64,000 nucleotides of DNA from Didymella arachidicola (Eukaryota > Ascomycota > Dothideomycetes > Pleosporales > Didymellaceae). Positions 9,620 through 20,145 of the stretch are shown piece by piece. Positions within the stretch are counted from its first letter, which is position 1. Every line of letters starts with the position of its first letter. Under the pieces are notes generated by a model. That model searched no databases. It was not told the DNA's origin and was given only the letters and a program-made list of their open reading frames with translations. Both the position numbers and the translations under genes were made by a program. The DNA lies in contig CM049988.1 in NCBI GenBank assembly GCA_016630955.3, forward strand, positions 434,001-498,000. The letters run 5' to 3'.

Positions 9620-10738
9620 ATGGCTATCGTTCCTGGCCAGCTCCCGGTCGAGCTCCTGAACCTCCTTGCGCTTCACTCGTCCTTCCTCACTGCGCTATCG
9701 CTGCATTACGCGCATAATGGTACTTCCACGCCTGCCGACCTTCGAGATCTCACAGCGTCGATTACGTTAGTTTGGAAACAGCGCAAAGTCACCTACGACG
9801 ACATTCGACTTCTTCTCGGTGTCCTCAACTATGGCCCGGACGGCTCCAACAACCCCTACCTAATCTCCGACTACGGCCGCGGCAAGATAGTGCTCGAGAT
9901 CAAGGAGAACAGTATGATGCTGAGCGGCATGGCTGGAGTAAACGAACAGGCATCGACGGACATGTTCAAGGCTGGCCTGGACGCCTTGTGGTCACAATGG
10001 AGCATTGCACAGAAGATGGCTACTCGGCCGATCGCGGTACCAAAGAGAGGACGTGGACGGCCAAAGAAGGGCAACTCAAACCAAGCACGACTGGAGAACT
10101 TTCTCGACGACGCTTCCATGTCCCAGTTCCTCGCACAGCTTCCCCTCGCCGACATCGAGACCTGCGCATCGCTCAGTGCCATCGCACCGCTGCAAGAAAC
10201 GGGTCGCAAGCGAATGCGAGAATTCAAAGAGAGCGTTCAACACGGGAGAACCCAGAAGAAGCGCCAGGTCTCCGGCAAAGAGAATGACCCAACCATCTCC
10301 GCAACCAGTCTCACAGCTCCCGCACAACCCAAAATCACCGAATTCGCTGCAGTCCGCAAGACCAACCTCCTCGACCGTATCCTCGCCAAGCAAGAAGCAG
10401 CCAAATGCGGCCCTGCAGCCCCAACACCCGCCCAGCTCCAGCGCCGCGCTGCGCTGCAACGCTCCGAAGAGGTCCTCGGTGTGCTCTCGCTGCTCTGCGC
10501 TAGCAGACCGGGCATGCGCATTTCTTTCTCTACAACCACGGTTCTGCAGCAATTGCAGGGCTCGATCCGGTCGCCCATATCCAAGGAGGAAGCACTGAAG
10601 TGCATCGAGGTGCTCGCCAACGAAGTCGCACCAGGGCATGTTTCGTTGGTAAGGATGGGCGCTATTTCCAGCATTGTCGTAGTGCCGAGTATGAGGCCGC
10701 TGGATGTGAAGAGTCGCCTCGTTGCGCTTGGCGCGTAG
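9620..10738 (+). CDS. cdt1: Cdt1-like DNA replication licensing factor, 372 aa
   Basis: Cdt1 helps load the MCM helicase on origins in G1. This single-exon protein has an N-terminal region resembling the central Cdt1 winged helix (LPVELLNLLALHSSFLTAL, then VTYDDIRLLLGVL) and a C-terminal segment (LLDRILAKQEAA near residue 250 followed by helical repeats) matching the Cdt1 C-terminal domain. Between them lie an AT-hook-like KRGRGRPKK (142-150), a KEN box at 220-222, and a PIP-like QPKITEF at 236-242 that lacks the second aromatic residue of a full PIP box. KEN and PIP degrons control Cdt1 turnover in other eukaryotes. The two MCB boxes upstream support the identification. Sequence identity to yeasts is low, so the name rests on domain pattern and context. 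Confidence 0.72.
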   Translation: MAIVPGQLPVELLNLLALHSSFLTALSLHYAHNGTSTPADLRDLTASITLVWKQRKVTYDDIRLLLGVLNYGPDGSNNPYLISDYGRGKIVLEIKENSMMLSGMAGVNEQASTDMFKAGLDALWSQWSIAQKMATRPIAVPKRGRGRPKKGNSNQARLENFLDDASMSQFLAQLPLADIETCASLSAIAPLQETGRKRMREFKESVQHGRTQKKRQVSGKENDPTISATSLTAPAQPKITEFAAVRKTNLLDRILAKQEAAKCGPAAPTPAQLQRRAALQRSEEVLGVLSLLCASRPGMRISFSTTTVLQQLQGSIRSPISKEEALKCIEVLANEVAPGHVSLVRMGAISSIVVVPSMRPLDVKSRLVALGA

Positions 10739-11137
10739 AAAGCGTGTTTCTTGCTGTTGTTGTTTGGAGCGTTCTGCATAGCCAGTCTTTTTTCTTTTTT
10801 CTCTGTTTCTGATACTCTGGCATTCGAGCGCGTTTCGATGCATTCTAGGATTGGCATACAAGCCGACAAAGGCATTAGCTTTGTATTCAAAGTTAGCCAC
10901 ACTATATCACTTCTCCGGCGAGATTCTCCGCGTGATATCTGCCCTGGCCGGAGGGACTGTGCAATTCTATGAAATTTACGAACAGGAGTGTTGCACGAAC
11001 ACAAGTGCTCTAGGACAGCGAACTGGGCGATCGGGTGGTCACTTAGATGTTAAATATAACGTACAAAAAGCCGCAACGAGTTCTTCTTCGGGCAGCGGAT
11101 ACATGACTACTTATCTCTACATCAAGATACTGAAAAT
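10739..11137. other. Convergent intergenic region, about 400 bases
   Basis: This separates the stops of the Cdt1-like gene and the first DHDPS-family gene. It holds pyrimidine-rich sequence after the Cdt1 stop and no recognisable gene. Confidence 0.4.
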
Positions 11138-12110
11138 TCAAGCGCCATTCGATAGCCACTTCGCACTCTGCACCTGACATCTCGCCGCCTTCAGAATCTT
11201 CGCTAACTCATCCGTCTGTTTCTGTCCCAGGAGCTTGAACGGCTTCCTCAGACCACCCGTCTCCCACCCTCGCAGCTCCATGCCCGTCTTGATCGCTGAG
11301 GGGTAGTTGTATGACTCCAGAAACTTGCAGACGGGGAAGATTTTTCTCCACAGCTCACGGCCCTTGCTGAGATCGCCCTGAACGGCAATGGCGTTCCAGA
11401 GTTCAACCGACAGCTCGGGGATGACATTGGTCGCGCCCCATACTGAGCCTTTCGCACCAGCCGCTAATCCGTAGAATGTGAGAGTGTCCCAGCCGTTGAA
11501 GGCGGTGATCTGGTCGTCAAGCTCGAAAAGCATTTCGGTGAGGGCAGGCGCGTTGCCGGATGTGTCCTTTAGGTAATGGACGCCGACGTCTTTCAGCGAG
11601 GCGATCTCTGTCGGTGACAGAGTCAGGCCGCTTGCTGAGGGTATGTTATAGTACACGATGGGAATTTTGGAGGCCTCGTAGACCTCTTGGCAGAGTTCAC
11701 GGAGCTGCTCGTAGTCCACGGGATCGTAGAAGGGAGGTACGATCATGGTCGCGGCCGCACCTGCCTTTGCGGCGTGGACGGCGAGCTCGATGACGTCCTT
11801 GGTGCAGAGAGCACCTGCGCCGGCGACTACTGGGACGCGGCCAGCTGCATATTTGATGCAGAGCTCTGTGACCTGCTTTCTCTCCTCTAGTGTTGATGCT
11901 GTGAACTCGCCGGTTGTGCCTCCCGGAACCTGGTGTAGCATGAGTCGTAAGATACATATACAACATGAAAAGACCTACAAGACCATGTACCCCGGCATCG
12001 ATCATACGGTTTATGTGCTGTTCGAGACGTCCCTCGTGCACCTTGGTGCCATCATCTGTGAATGGGGTGATAAGAGCCACGAGTATGCCTTTCAGGTCTT
12101 GAGATGCCAT
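11138..12110 (-). CDS. DHDPS/NAL-family aldolase, two exons, 307 aa
   Basis: A class I aldolase of the dihydrodipicolinate synthase family, which condenses or cleaves pyruvate and an aldehyde through a Schiff-base lysine. Exon 1 is 12110-11979 (44 codons) and exon 2 is 11929-11138, joined over a 49-nt intron (GTAGGT to ACCAG). The joint rebuilds the conserved VPGGTTGE motif, whose Thr-Thr pair belongs to the active site. Also visible are YYNIPSASG with the catalytic Tyr, and the Schiff-base Lys in YLKDTSG. Length is typical. Fungal members include 4-hydroxy-2-oxoglutarate aldolase and 2-keto-3-deoxy sugar acid aldolases, not lysine biosynthesis, so a catabolic role is likely. It shares a 546-bp divergent promoter with the FMN dehydrogenase gene. 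Exact substrate unknown. Confidence 0.9.
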
Positions 12111-12656
12111 TGTGATTGAGGTGGTGTCTAAAGTTGGGTATCGATAGAAGCAGTGAAGTAGGTATCGAGCTGACGGTAGAACAAAGCATGAATATTTTGT
12201 CTGACCTGTTGCAGAGCTATTTTGTGTTTGGGGGTTTCGTAAGATCCTATGTTCACTCCGATGACGGGTGCTCCGTGTAGGAGACTCCTTCTCGATCGGG
12301 TAAGTGCAGTGCACGTCAATCGCGTCGCGTGTATGCAGCAGCTTCCGAACCTCGTATTTTGGTACCATTGAGTGCGGGGACAGAGGTCGTGATGAAGAGC
12401 TCACTTGATCTAGTATGCCTCTCCGTGATGAAAGATCTCACCATTCCGCCGTCGAGTCAGCTGCCACTTATTGTATTATTATCTCTACAATGCTGGATCA
12501 CCAAATCGGTCTTATCGATCCGACTGTCCACCTGAAGATAGTGCAGTGTTCTTTGAATCTTAACTCCTTCAAGTCTTTGTGGCTTTCTGGTCTTCATCTT
12601 CATCACTTGGCTCGAAACGCGGTATCTAACCCCACAAGGACCATTTGACCCAAAGA
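12111..12656. promoter_or_regulatory. Divergent promoter between aldolase and FMN dehydrogenase genes
   Basis: This 546-bp region has head-to-head starts on either side. No conserved operator was recognised by eye. Short frames within it do not resemble proteins. Confidence 0.45.
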
Positions 12657-13923
12657 ATGGCCAATCGTCCTGCAACACTCGATCCGCTTGTATTCTCGAT
12701 TCGCGATCTTGAGCACTATGGTTCTGAGAATTTGTCTGATGGTTTCCGGGAGTACTACAATGGCGGTGCTATGGACATGATAACGTGAGTAGGCGCATTG
12801 TTGGCGAAGATTCGCAGCGACTGACCCTCCAGACTCCGAGAGAACGTAACCGCGTACGATCGATACAAGATCCGCCCACGTATCCTGCGAAACGTTTCCA
12901 ATGTAGATACGAGCGCTGAGATCTTTGGCAGAAAGATCACGTTTCCCTGTGGTTTCAGTCCGAGTGCGATGCACTGCCTAGCGCACAAAGATGGAGAGCT
13001 TGCGACATCGAGAGCAGCAGCCAAGGCTGGAATACCAATGTCTCTTTCCTCGTATGCCACAACATCCTTGGAGGATGTCATTGCGCAGGGAACGGGGAAC
13101 CCATACATCATACAGATGTGCATAGTGAAGGATAGGAACATCACAATGCAGCTGTTGAAGAGGGCAGAGAGTAAGTACGAAGAGGATCTGTGCTTGGCAG
13201 ATGCTGACATTCAAGCAGCTGCTGGTTATCGAGCGCTGTTTCTGTCGGTCGATGTGCCAGTCCTCGGTCGTCGACTAGGCGAGATGCGCTCGAATTTCAC
13301 ATTGCCGAAGGGCATGTCATTTCCGAACCTGTTGTCGGAGGGTCAGGACGAGTTCGGCGCCCCCGACGGCAAGAACAATGGGCCTCAGGCTTTTGACGAC
13401 ACCCTAGAGTGGGAAGAGATCATTCCCTGGCTGAAAGCAAATACTAAGATGCAAATCTGGCTCAAGGGTGTTTCCTCGCCCGAAGATGTCGAGCAGGCAA
13501 TTGCGGCGGGGGTGGATGGTGTTGTGATTTCCAACCATGGGGGGCGTCAGCTTGACGGGGTGCCAGCAACTCTCGACTCTTTGCGACAATGTGCACCAAT
13601 TGCAAAGGGTCACATCCACATCGCTGTAGACGGAGGGATACGAAAAGGCTCTGATATCTTCAAAGCCATCGCGCTCGGTGCTAATTTCTGCTTCCTTGGG
13701 AGAATTGCTATCTGGGGTCTCGCTGTAAGTATTGAGGTTGTCAAAACCGAGCTGCCACTGACCTGCCTAGTTCAAAGGACAGGAGGGTGTTGAGCTTGCT
13801 ATTCGAATCCTGCTTGAGGAGTTCAAGTCGACGATGGCATTAGCTGGCTGCAAATCGGTGGCGGAAATTACTCGTAATTATCTGAGCGTTCTGGAGAGCA
13901 ATGGTATTCTCGCCAAGCTGTAA
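12657..13923 (+). CDS. FMN-dependent alpha-hydroxyacid dehydrogenase/oxidase, four exons, 374 aa
   Basis: Exons are 12657-12784, 12833-13170, 13219-13724 and 13771-13923, with introns of 48, 48 and 46 nt. The family oxidises L-2-hydroxy acids (lactate, glycolate, mandelate) with FMN. Motifs include FSPSAMHCLAH near residue 82, LSSYATTSLEDV, SVDVPVLGRR, the active-site ISNHGGRQLDG (catalytic His and Arg), DGGIRKGSDI and the phosphate-binding GANFCFLGR. There is no cytochrome b5 domain, so it resembles peroxisomal or cytosolic glycolate/lactate oxidases rather than mitochondrial L-lactate:cytochrome c reductase. Intron 2 is 48 nt and has no in-frame stop, so retention would only insert 16 residues; comparison with family length favours splicing. 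It is divergent from the DHDPS-family aldolase, which suggests joint 2-hydroxy/2-oxo acid metabolism. Confidence 0.9.
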
Positions 13924-14021
13924 GATTCGAAGCTTGCAGTCCGTCTGATGTCAAGATACGTGATATCAATAATGACCATCTCTCGGTACTCTTTTGCATC
14001 AGATCTTCATTACCATATTCG

Positions 14022-16451
14022 TTAGTATAGCATTAGCCAGAAGTTGCCTTCTCGAAGTACGTCTACCCAAGAGTAAACATCTTTCCTTCTCTTGCCGAAC
14101 GCTCGCAGCTCAGGAGCACTATGGGAATCGTTTTCCGCGTTCTTGTCCAATCTGTCACGATGCTGCCACACTTCGCGCATGACCTGCTGCGATGTAGTGA
14201 AGCCATTAAATGCGGACTGCAGAGCTTTCTTCTGCATCCAGTTCATAAGCCAGTCTCGTGCTGTCGCTGACATGGCTTCAGACCCCGCAATAAAAGCCGG
14301 CCATGGCGTCCCAGGCGACTTGATGGTGCATACATCGTGAGCGACATCAAAGTCCTTGAGAGCGGCTATTATATCATTGACGTGTGCTTGAAGGATGAAA
14401 GGATGGACCTTCCGGATCCTGCGGTAAAAGAGAATCAGCAGAGCTGAGGTCATTGCACGCATCATCGCCTGACTTGCAGCCGTAGTCCTTGTGGTCCCAG
14501 TTCCCCCCTGTTGTAGTGGCAAGGGCTCTTCAGAGGCACTGTACTGCGCAGACAATGAACAGATACGATTCTCGAGTTGTGTTGCCTTCCTCTGTAGGCA
14601 TTCTCGGAACGTTCTTGTTGGCTGTACAGCTGTCTCTTCAAGGTAGTCCATGATGTTGGCGACCCTCGTTGTTTGCGAGACGTAACTGAGCCAAATTTCT
14701 GGAATGCCGTATATGTCCATATAGAGCGTATTCGACCAAGTGCGAGTGTCCTCTAGGTGGATGTCGCGGAGCCCTGTCTCGTTGTCTTTGTGTGCTTCAA
14801 GTTCATCATCGCTATCCGTCCCGTGCGACAGTATTCGGAGGAAGTCGTCTAGTTGCGAAGGTTCGTGCGCCACGTTGACATCTGCATTGGTTCCACATGA
14901 CCCTATTACGGGAGCTGGAGCATGGTTCCGAAACGTTCTCTCGATCTTGCCTTGGAGCAAATTATTCTTGTGATCATGCAGAACGAATGTGCTTTCTCCA
15001 ATGATGCGTTGCCAGGTATATACGTGATGGAGGAGGCGAGCTCGACGAGAAGCTTTGTGTTTCGTAATTCCCCGCAGTCTGACAAGACGCTCGGCATCAA
15101 TCAGGTAACAACGCGCATCTGCTGCGTTACCCGTCTCGGTCTGTTGTCATTAGCATAAGTGATGAGCTATTGGCTTCAGATCCACTTACAGCAAGAGCTA
15201 TGAGACTGAAAATAGCCATCAGCTGATCCTTGTACTTCGCCTTCCCTTGGCCGGAAGTTTCAAGCCTCAAAGATTCTTGCATGTGCTGCTTCGCACGCTT
15301 GGAAGCATAATCCAAGATCTGCATCCCTCTCATAGGATCCAGCTCACTTGATGAAGGTGACATCTTCGCCGCCATATGCGCAGAGCAACCAAGAAGTGCG
15401 AAGAAATTCGCTTGGTTTGCATGTTTTACGTTCTTCCCTTGTAGCCACGTCAGCTCGGCGTGAGTCTGGATGGCGCTACTCCAATTGAGCGTCTCCCATG
15501 GTGATTTGCATTTCATTGGTACTGGGCCGAACTGTGGTACGACATAGTCTCTGAAGTGCCGAAGCAGGTACTGAGAATCCTGAAGTACTTGTGCTTCATC
15601 GAGCTCTGTTGGAACATATGGCGGTGGTTGTGTGTCGAACAGCATATCTGTCCCACTCGGATTCTGCTTGTCGTGAAGCTGTGTCATGGTGAAAGGAAAG
15701 TCGAATTCATGCATTGCTCCACCATGGCTCTGCGGTTGGTGTGCAACGTGCGCAAGAAGGCTTAGCGGGTCGCTGTAAGGTTGATCGTGGAGTTGGTCAT
15801 GTATAGGAGGCATCGACATATCGAAGGTGGTGTCGAACAAGTCGTTCCATATCAGTCCGTTAGATGACTCGAATAGAGACTCGAGATCTGACATGGAACC
15901 AACTGAAGATGGATTGAAGAGGCCCGGTTCTTGCGGCAGAAGCGACGGGTTGTCTGAGCCAGTCAGATCCGTGGAGATCCTATCACTACCCCTGTCGCGT
16001 GAGGATGCATCAAATGGCATATTCTCATCCACCATGTTGCTGGAGTCATCTTGTTGCGTGGTGCTTGGGCTGTTGCTTGACGGTACTGTCTCATCGATAG
16101 AAGGACGCTGGTCCTGATCCGGATGGAATACAGCCTCGCGGCTTTTGCTGCCTTCTATATTCTGATCAGCTTGCTTCATCTGAGATAATACCGCTAAAAT
16201 TCCGTACCTTGAATCACCGAGGATGACTGCTTACTACTTTCAGAGGCTGCCGGAGGTCTTGAAGGACCAAACGACATCGACGCCCAGCGAATATGCGATA
16301 CATAGCCGCCACAGTCTAGCCCGGCTTTGCGACACGTTGCGCAAGTCGGTCGAGTATGGTCGCATTTTACATGCCTACGTCTACACGTTGCGCATCCCCC
16401 CAGGTTGTGTGTGCGTTTCTTTGTTGATCCTCGACTCTTGCTAGCTGGCAT
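14022..16451 (-). CDS. Zn2Cys6 transcription factor, three exons
   Basis: The N-terminus carries a perfect zinc binuclear cluster: C20-X2-C23-X6-C30-X6-C37-X2-C40-X6-C47 (start CATCRRRHVKC). A low-complexity Ser/Asp-rich linker follows, then a helical C-terminal region like the fungal-specific factor domain of the Fungal_trans_2/ARCA-like group (SLIALA at the intron, then ARCYLIDAERLVRLRG). Exon 3 is 15140-14022 and exon 2 ends at 15190, with a clear 49-nt intron (GTAAGT to ACAACAG). The first intron lies between about 16235 and 16165; its exact ends are uncertain because several weak donors (GTAAGC, GTGATT, GTACGG) fit different acceptors. The gene sits tail-to-tail with the FMN dehydrogenase and head-to-head with the epimerase-like gene, so it is a candidate local regulator. 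Confidence 0.85.
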
Positions 16452-16843
16452 GGTTTCAGTGCTGGTCAGAGCGTTCCGACGTCATAGAATGACGCAAATA
16501 ATTGTCGAAAAAGGGATCGATTGCACGTTTTAGGCACGCAGCTGTCCATTTCATCTCGCCATGTGTAGAAATAGTACGGAATTTTGTGCTGTTGCTGAGG
16601 CATCCCACGAAGCGTATTGCTCATTGGTGAAGTTAGGGTCCAGTGGAGACGGGCTACGCTGCATCGGGCAGGAGACTCCGAGTGCGTCCAACAGCTACGC
16701 CCTCCCATCATTCGTGATTTATCATCTGAGAGTCGACACTGAGCTTACAAACCAATTTCAGACCGAATATTTAACAGCCAATTGATCTTACAGCCAGCCA
16801 GGCACAGCTACGTACAGTCTTTGACAAAAGCAACAACCTCACC
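16452..16843. promoter_or_regulatory. Divergent promoter between Zn2Cys6 factor and epimerase-like gene
   Basis: A 392-bp region with starts pointing outward on both sides. Nothing more specific was recognised. Confidence 0.4.
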
Positions 16844-18034
16844 ATGGCCAAAATTCTGCTCACAGGAGCCACAGGGTACGCAAATCCGTGGAGGCATATA
16901 CGTTCGTCTGACCAAGTGCAGCTTCATCGGTGGAGAAATTCTACATAATCTAGCACTTGCAGGACATTCAGGTCTGCACATAACCGCGCTTGTGCGAGAC
17001 GCTAGCAAGGCACAGCAAGTGCAGCTAGCCTACCCAAAAGTCAAGACCATCCTGGGTGACCTAGATGACACCGACCTCATCAGAGAGCAGTCGAAGGCAG
17101 CAGATGTAGTTTTGAGTATGCTCGTTCTGATTACACTTCGAACTTACGCTTATTAAAGTAGACTTTGCAGCGACTGGACACACAGCAAGCGCAAAGGCCA
17201 TCTCGGAAGGTCTCCAGGCAAGATATGACGATACACAGAGGCCAGGTTACTGGATACAAATCTCAGGTGCGACGGTCTACGCAGCGGACGAGATTGCTTC
17301 CGGTCACTTTGGCAAGGCGACTGACGACATTTACGATGATCTCAAGGACCAGAAGAGAATACTTGCAGCTATCCAAAAGAATCCAAAGCGTGTAGTCGAG
17401 AATCTGGTAATCTCACAAGCACCTTCGTCAGTCAAGACGGCACTCATTGTTGGGCCACTCATCTACGGCGTTGGCAGAGGTCCAGTCAACCAAAGGAGCG
17501 TCCAGGCACCAGAGATTGCGAAAGCAACACTGAAGCTCGGTTATGGATTCAGACTGAATGAAGGGAAGAACATCTGGAGTAACATCCACGTTCATGACCT
17601 TGCCAACTTAGTCTCGCTCTTAGTAGGTGCTGCCCTTGAGGGAAAGGGTGGCTTCTGGAACGAGGACGGTATTTTCAACGTCGAAAATGGCGAGCTTGTA
17701 AGTATCTGTCCTGAATTCCAAAGTTCCCACACTGAATGATCAGGAATTTGGTGAGCTGAGTGCCCTCATCACCAAGGAGGCTCATAGACAAGGCTTCATC
17801 AAAGCCAGCGATCACCTTGAGACCATCGACAAAGTGAAAGCGGACTCCTTGAGCGGTCACGCATCGATATTGTGGGGTACGAATGCTCGCACACGATCAT
17901 CGAACGCACAAAAGTATCTCAATTGGAAGCCAACAGGAACCTCACTCGAGGCCACGATCCCAGAGTTGGTGAAGTCTGAGGCGAAGGCCTCTGAGGGTGA
18001 GACACGCCTGAAAATTGTTTTTGAACTTATCTAA
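16844..18034 (+). CDS. NAD(P)-binding epimerase/NmrA-like protein, four exons, 350 aa
   Basis: Exons are 16844-16875, 16922-17115, 17162-17697 and 17744-18034; the three introns are all 46 nt and the frame is preserved. Splicing creates the dinucleotide-binding motif GATGFIGG at residues 8-15. Other extended/atypical SDR features are ITALVRDASKA, the LGDLDD segment after beta-3, ISGATVYAA near the expected catalytic Ser/Tyr, and VGPLIYGVGRG. Such proteins are often annotated as NAD-dependent epimerase/dehydratase or NmrA-like nucleoside-diphosphate-sugar epimerase; many act as redox sensors or reductases. The small first exon (32 nt) is needed for the glycine motif. Neighbours are a Zn2Cys6 factor and an aldehyde dehydrogenase. 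Substrate unknown. Confidence 0.87.
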
Positions 18035-18595
18035 TCATTAGCGAAGGTTCAAAGAGTGAGCTATGATTTACTGATTTGGTGTAGTCATGTGATGAACTTG
18101 ATTCACTCGAAGATTGGCTTTTTTCCACGAGGGTTTCGACAACCGAACGTGGATTTGCAGCTGAACTCGGACAGCACACTTCAGGGTGTGGTGCTATTTG
18201 TTCATTAAGGAAGCTGCGATCAGACAGTAACATACGGACTCTGATGCTCAAATATCTCAAAGAAATCTACCTATTTCTCCCATCTTGTCCACTAGAAAGT
18301 TACAGCCATAAAGCTAGGATGGGTCCTCATGAGAACGTAACCTAAAGTCACATCGAGCACGTGTGTCAGGATTGTCTTTGAAGCTCGATGTAGACTGGAA
18401 GCACCTGAAGTTTACCGTCATCGACCACTCTCACCTCACTGGCCGACAGATACGTTAACACGAGGATACGATTCCGTCAGAATTCGCTCACTTTAACCAA
18501 TAATCACAGTCGCGCAGCATACGAGACAACATCAGTGTTTGTGATATAGGTGCATGTGAGGCTTGACAATCCTTACTCTAGCCACAGATACATCT
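18035..18595. other. Convergent intergenic region, about 560 bases
   Basis: This separates the stops of the epimerase-like and aldehyde dehydrogenase genes. No gene or repeat was recognised. Confidence 0.4.
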
Positions 18596-20145
18596 CTAGA
18601 GCTTGTTGCCCATATTGATATGGACAGCTTTGACTTGAGAATAAGCTTCAAGTCCTGCTTCACCTAACTCTCGCCCGATGCCAGACTGCTTCACGCCACC
18701 GAACGGTATTCTGTAGTCGCAGTCCTGGCTGCTGTTCACCCAGATCATACCCGCATCAATCACGGACGACACTCTGTGCGCTCGCTCAAGATCTTTCGTG
18801 AATACACTTGCACCGAGACCGTAGATTGTATCGTTCGCCATCTCGATAGCTTCATCTTCGGTCTTGAAGGTAGCGATGACAACAAAGGGTCCGAAGACCT
18901 CTTCACGGTAGATGCGCATGTTCGATGATACACCAGTGAAAACTGTAGGCTTGATGTAATAACCGTCTCCACTTTGGGCTTCTCCACCCTCAATGAGATT
19001 GGCACCTTCCTGCTTGCCGATATCGACGTATGATAGGATGCGCTCGTACTGCTGCTTGGTGACTTGAGGGCCTTGGTAGGTGCTTTCGCTCCATTGGTCA
19101 CCGATGACTGAGACCTCTGCAATCTGTTTGCGGAATTTTTCAACAAAGTCATCGAAAATAGACTCCTGGACTAAGACGCGCGATGTCGCTGTGCAGATCT
19201 GGCCCTGGTTGGACATGATGCCGTAGTGCGACCACTTTACCGCCTGCTCCATATCCGCATCATCGAACACCAGCAAAGGCGATTTGCCTCCAGTTTCAAG
19301 GGTGATGTTCTTCAGTCCGACTGCAGCCATCTTCATGATCTGTGTGGCTGTGGCCGTGGATCCCGTGAAGGCGACCTTGTCGACCAATGGATGCTGAACC
19401 AGCGCAGCGCCAGCCTCACGACCGAGGCCATTGACAATGTTGACAACACCAGGAGGAAAGCCTGCTTCCTTGACAAGCCTTGCGAAGACAAGAATTGATA
19501 AAGGAGTCTGTTCTGCTGGCTTCAGCACAACAGTGTTACCACAGGCCAGGGCAGGACCGAGCTTCCAGCATGCCATCGAGAGAGGGTAGTTCCAGGGGAT
19601 AATCTGAGCAACAACACCGATCGGCTGGCGCTTCGTGTAAGCAAACTTCTGAGGGGATGTGTCGATCGTTTGTCCATGAAGTTTGTCCGCCCAGCCTCCA
19701 TAGTATCGGATAGTGTTGAACGACTCGGGCAGATCATCGTTGTATGCCACGCTGTAGGGTTTGCCTGCGCAGATCAGTCCGGCTTCTGCTGCAATTAGAC
19801 TAGAGCTTACTTACCGTTGTCCCATGCATCGATCGTTGCCAACAGCTCACGGTTCTGCTCCATCAAGTCCGCTAGTTTGGTCATCAATCGCCCACGTTCA
19901 GTAGGGTTTAACAGCTTCCATTCTGGGCTCTTGAGGGCCTTCTTCGCGGCTTTCACAGCGCAGTCGATATCGTCTGGCGTTGCAGCTTGAACAGCGGCAA
20001 TCTCCTTCTCTGTTGCTGGGTCAATCGAGGAAATCGTGTTCTTGGGTTTGGTCGAATCAACGAATTCGTTATTGATGAACAGGCCTGTAGGCTGATCCCA
20101 TTCTCTTCCATTGGGAGCTTTCAGCGAGAGAACTTTGGGAGCCAT
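18596..20145 (-). CDS. NAD(P)+-dependent aldehyde dehydrogenase, two exons, 499 aa
   Basis: Oxidises aldehydes to carboxylates. Exon 1 is 20145-19815 and exon 2 is 19764-18596, with a 50-nt intron (GTAAGT to GCGCAG) that rebuilds DNGKPYSVAY. Class-defining motifs are IIPWNYPLSMACWKLGPAL, FTGSTATATQIM (coenzyme binding), the general base Glu in LETGGKSP, the catalytic Cys in NQGQICTATSR, and EEVFGPF. Length fits the cytosolic class 1/2-like fungal ALDH family. No signal for peroxisome or mitochondria is apparent. It is the right-hand member of the 11-20 kb oxidoreductase group and could remove an aldehyde made by one of the aldolases, but this link is inference. Confidence 0.94.

Noticed and set aside
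10076..11004. Long minus-strand frames opposite the Cdt1-like gene
   Set aside because: Antisense shadows that depend on non-coding flank and carry no recognisable domain.
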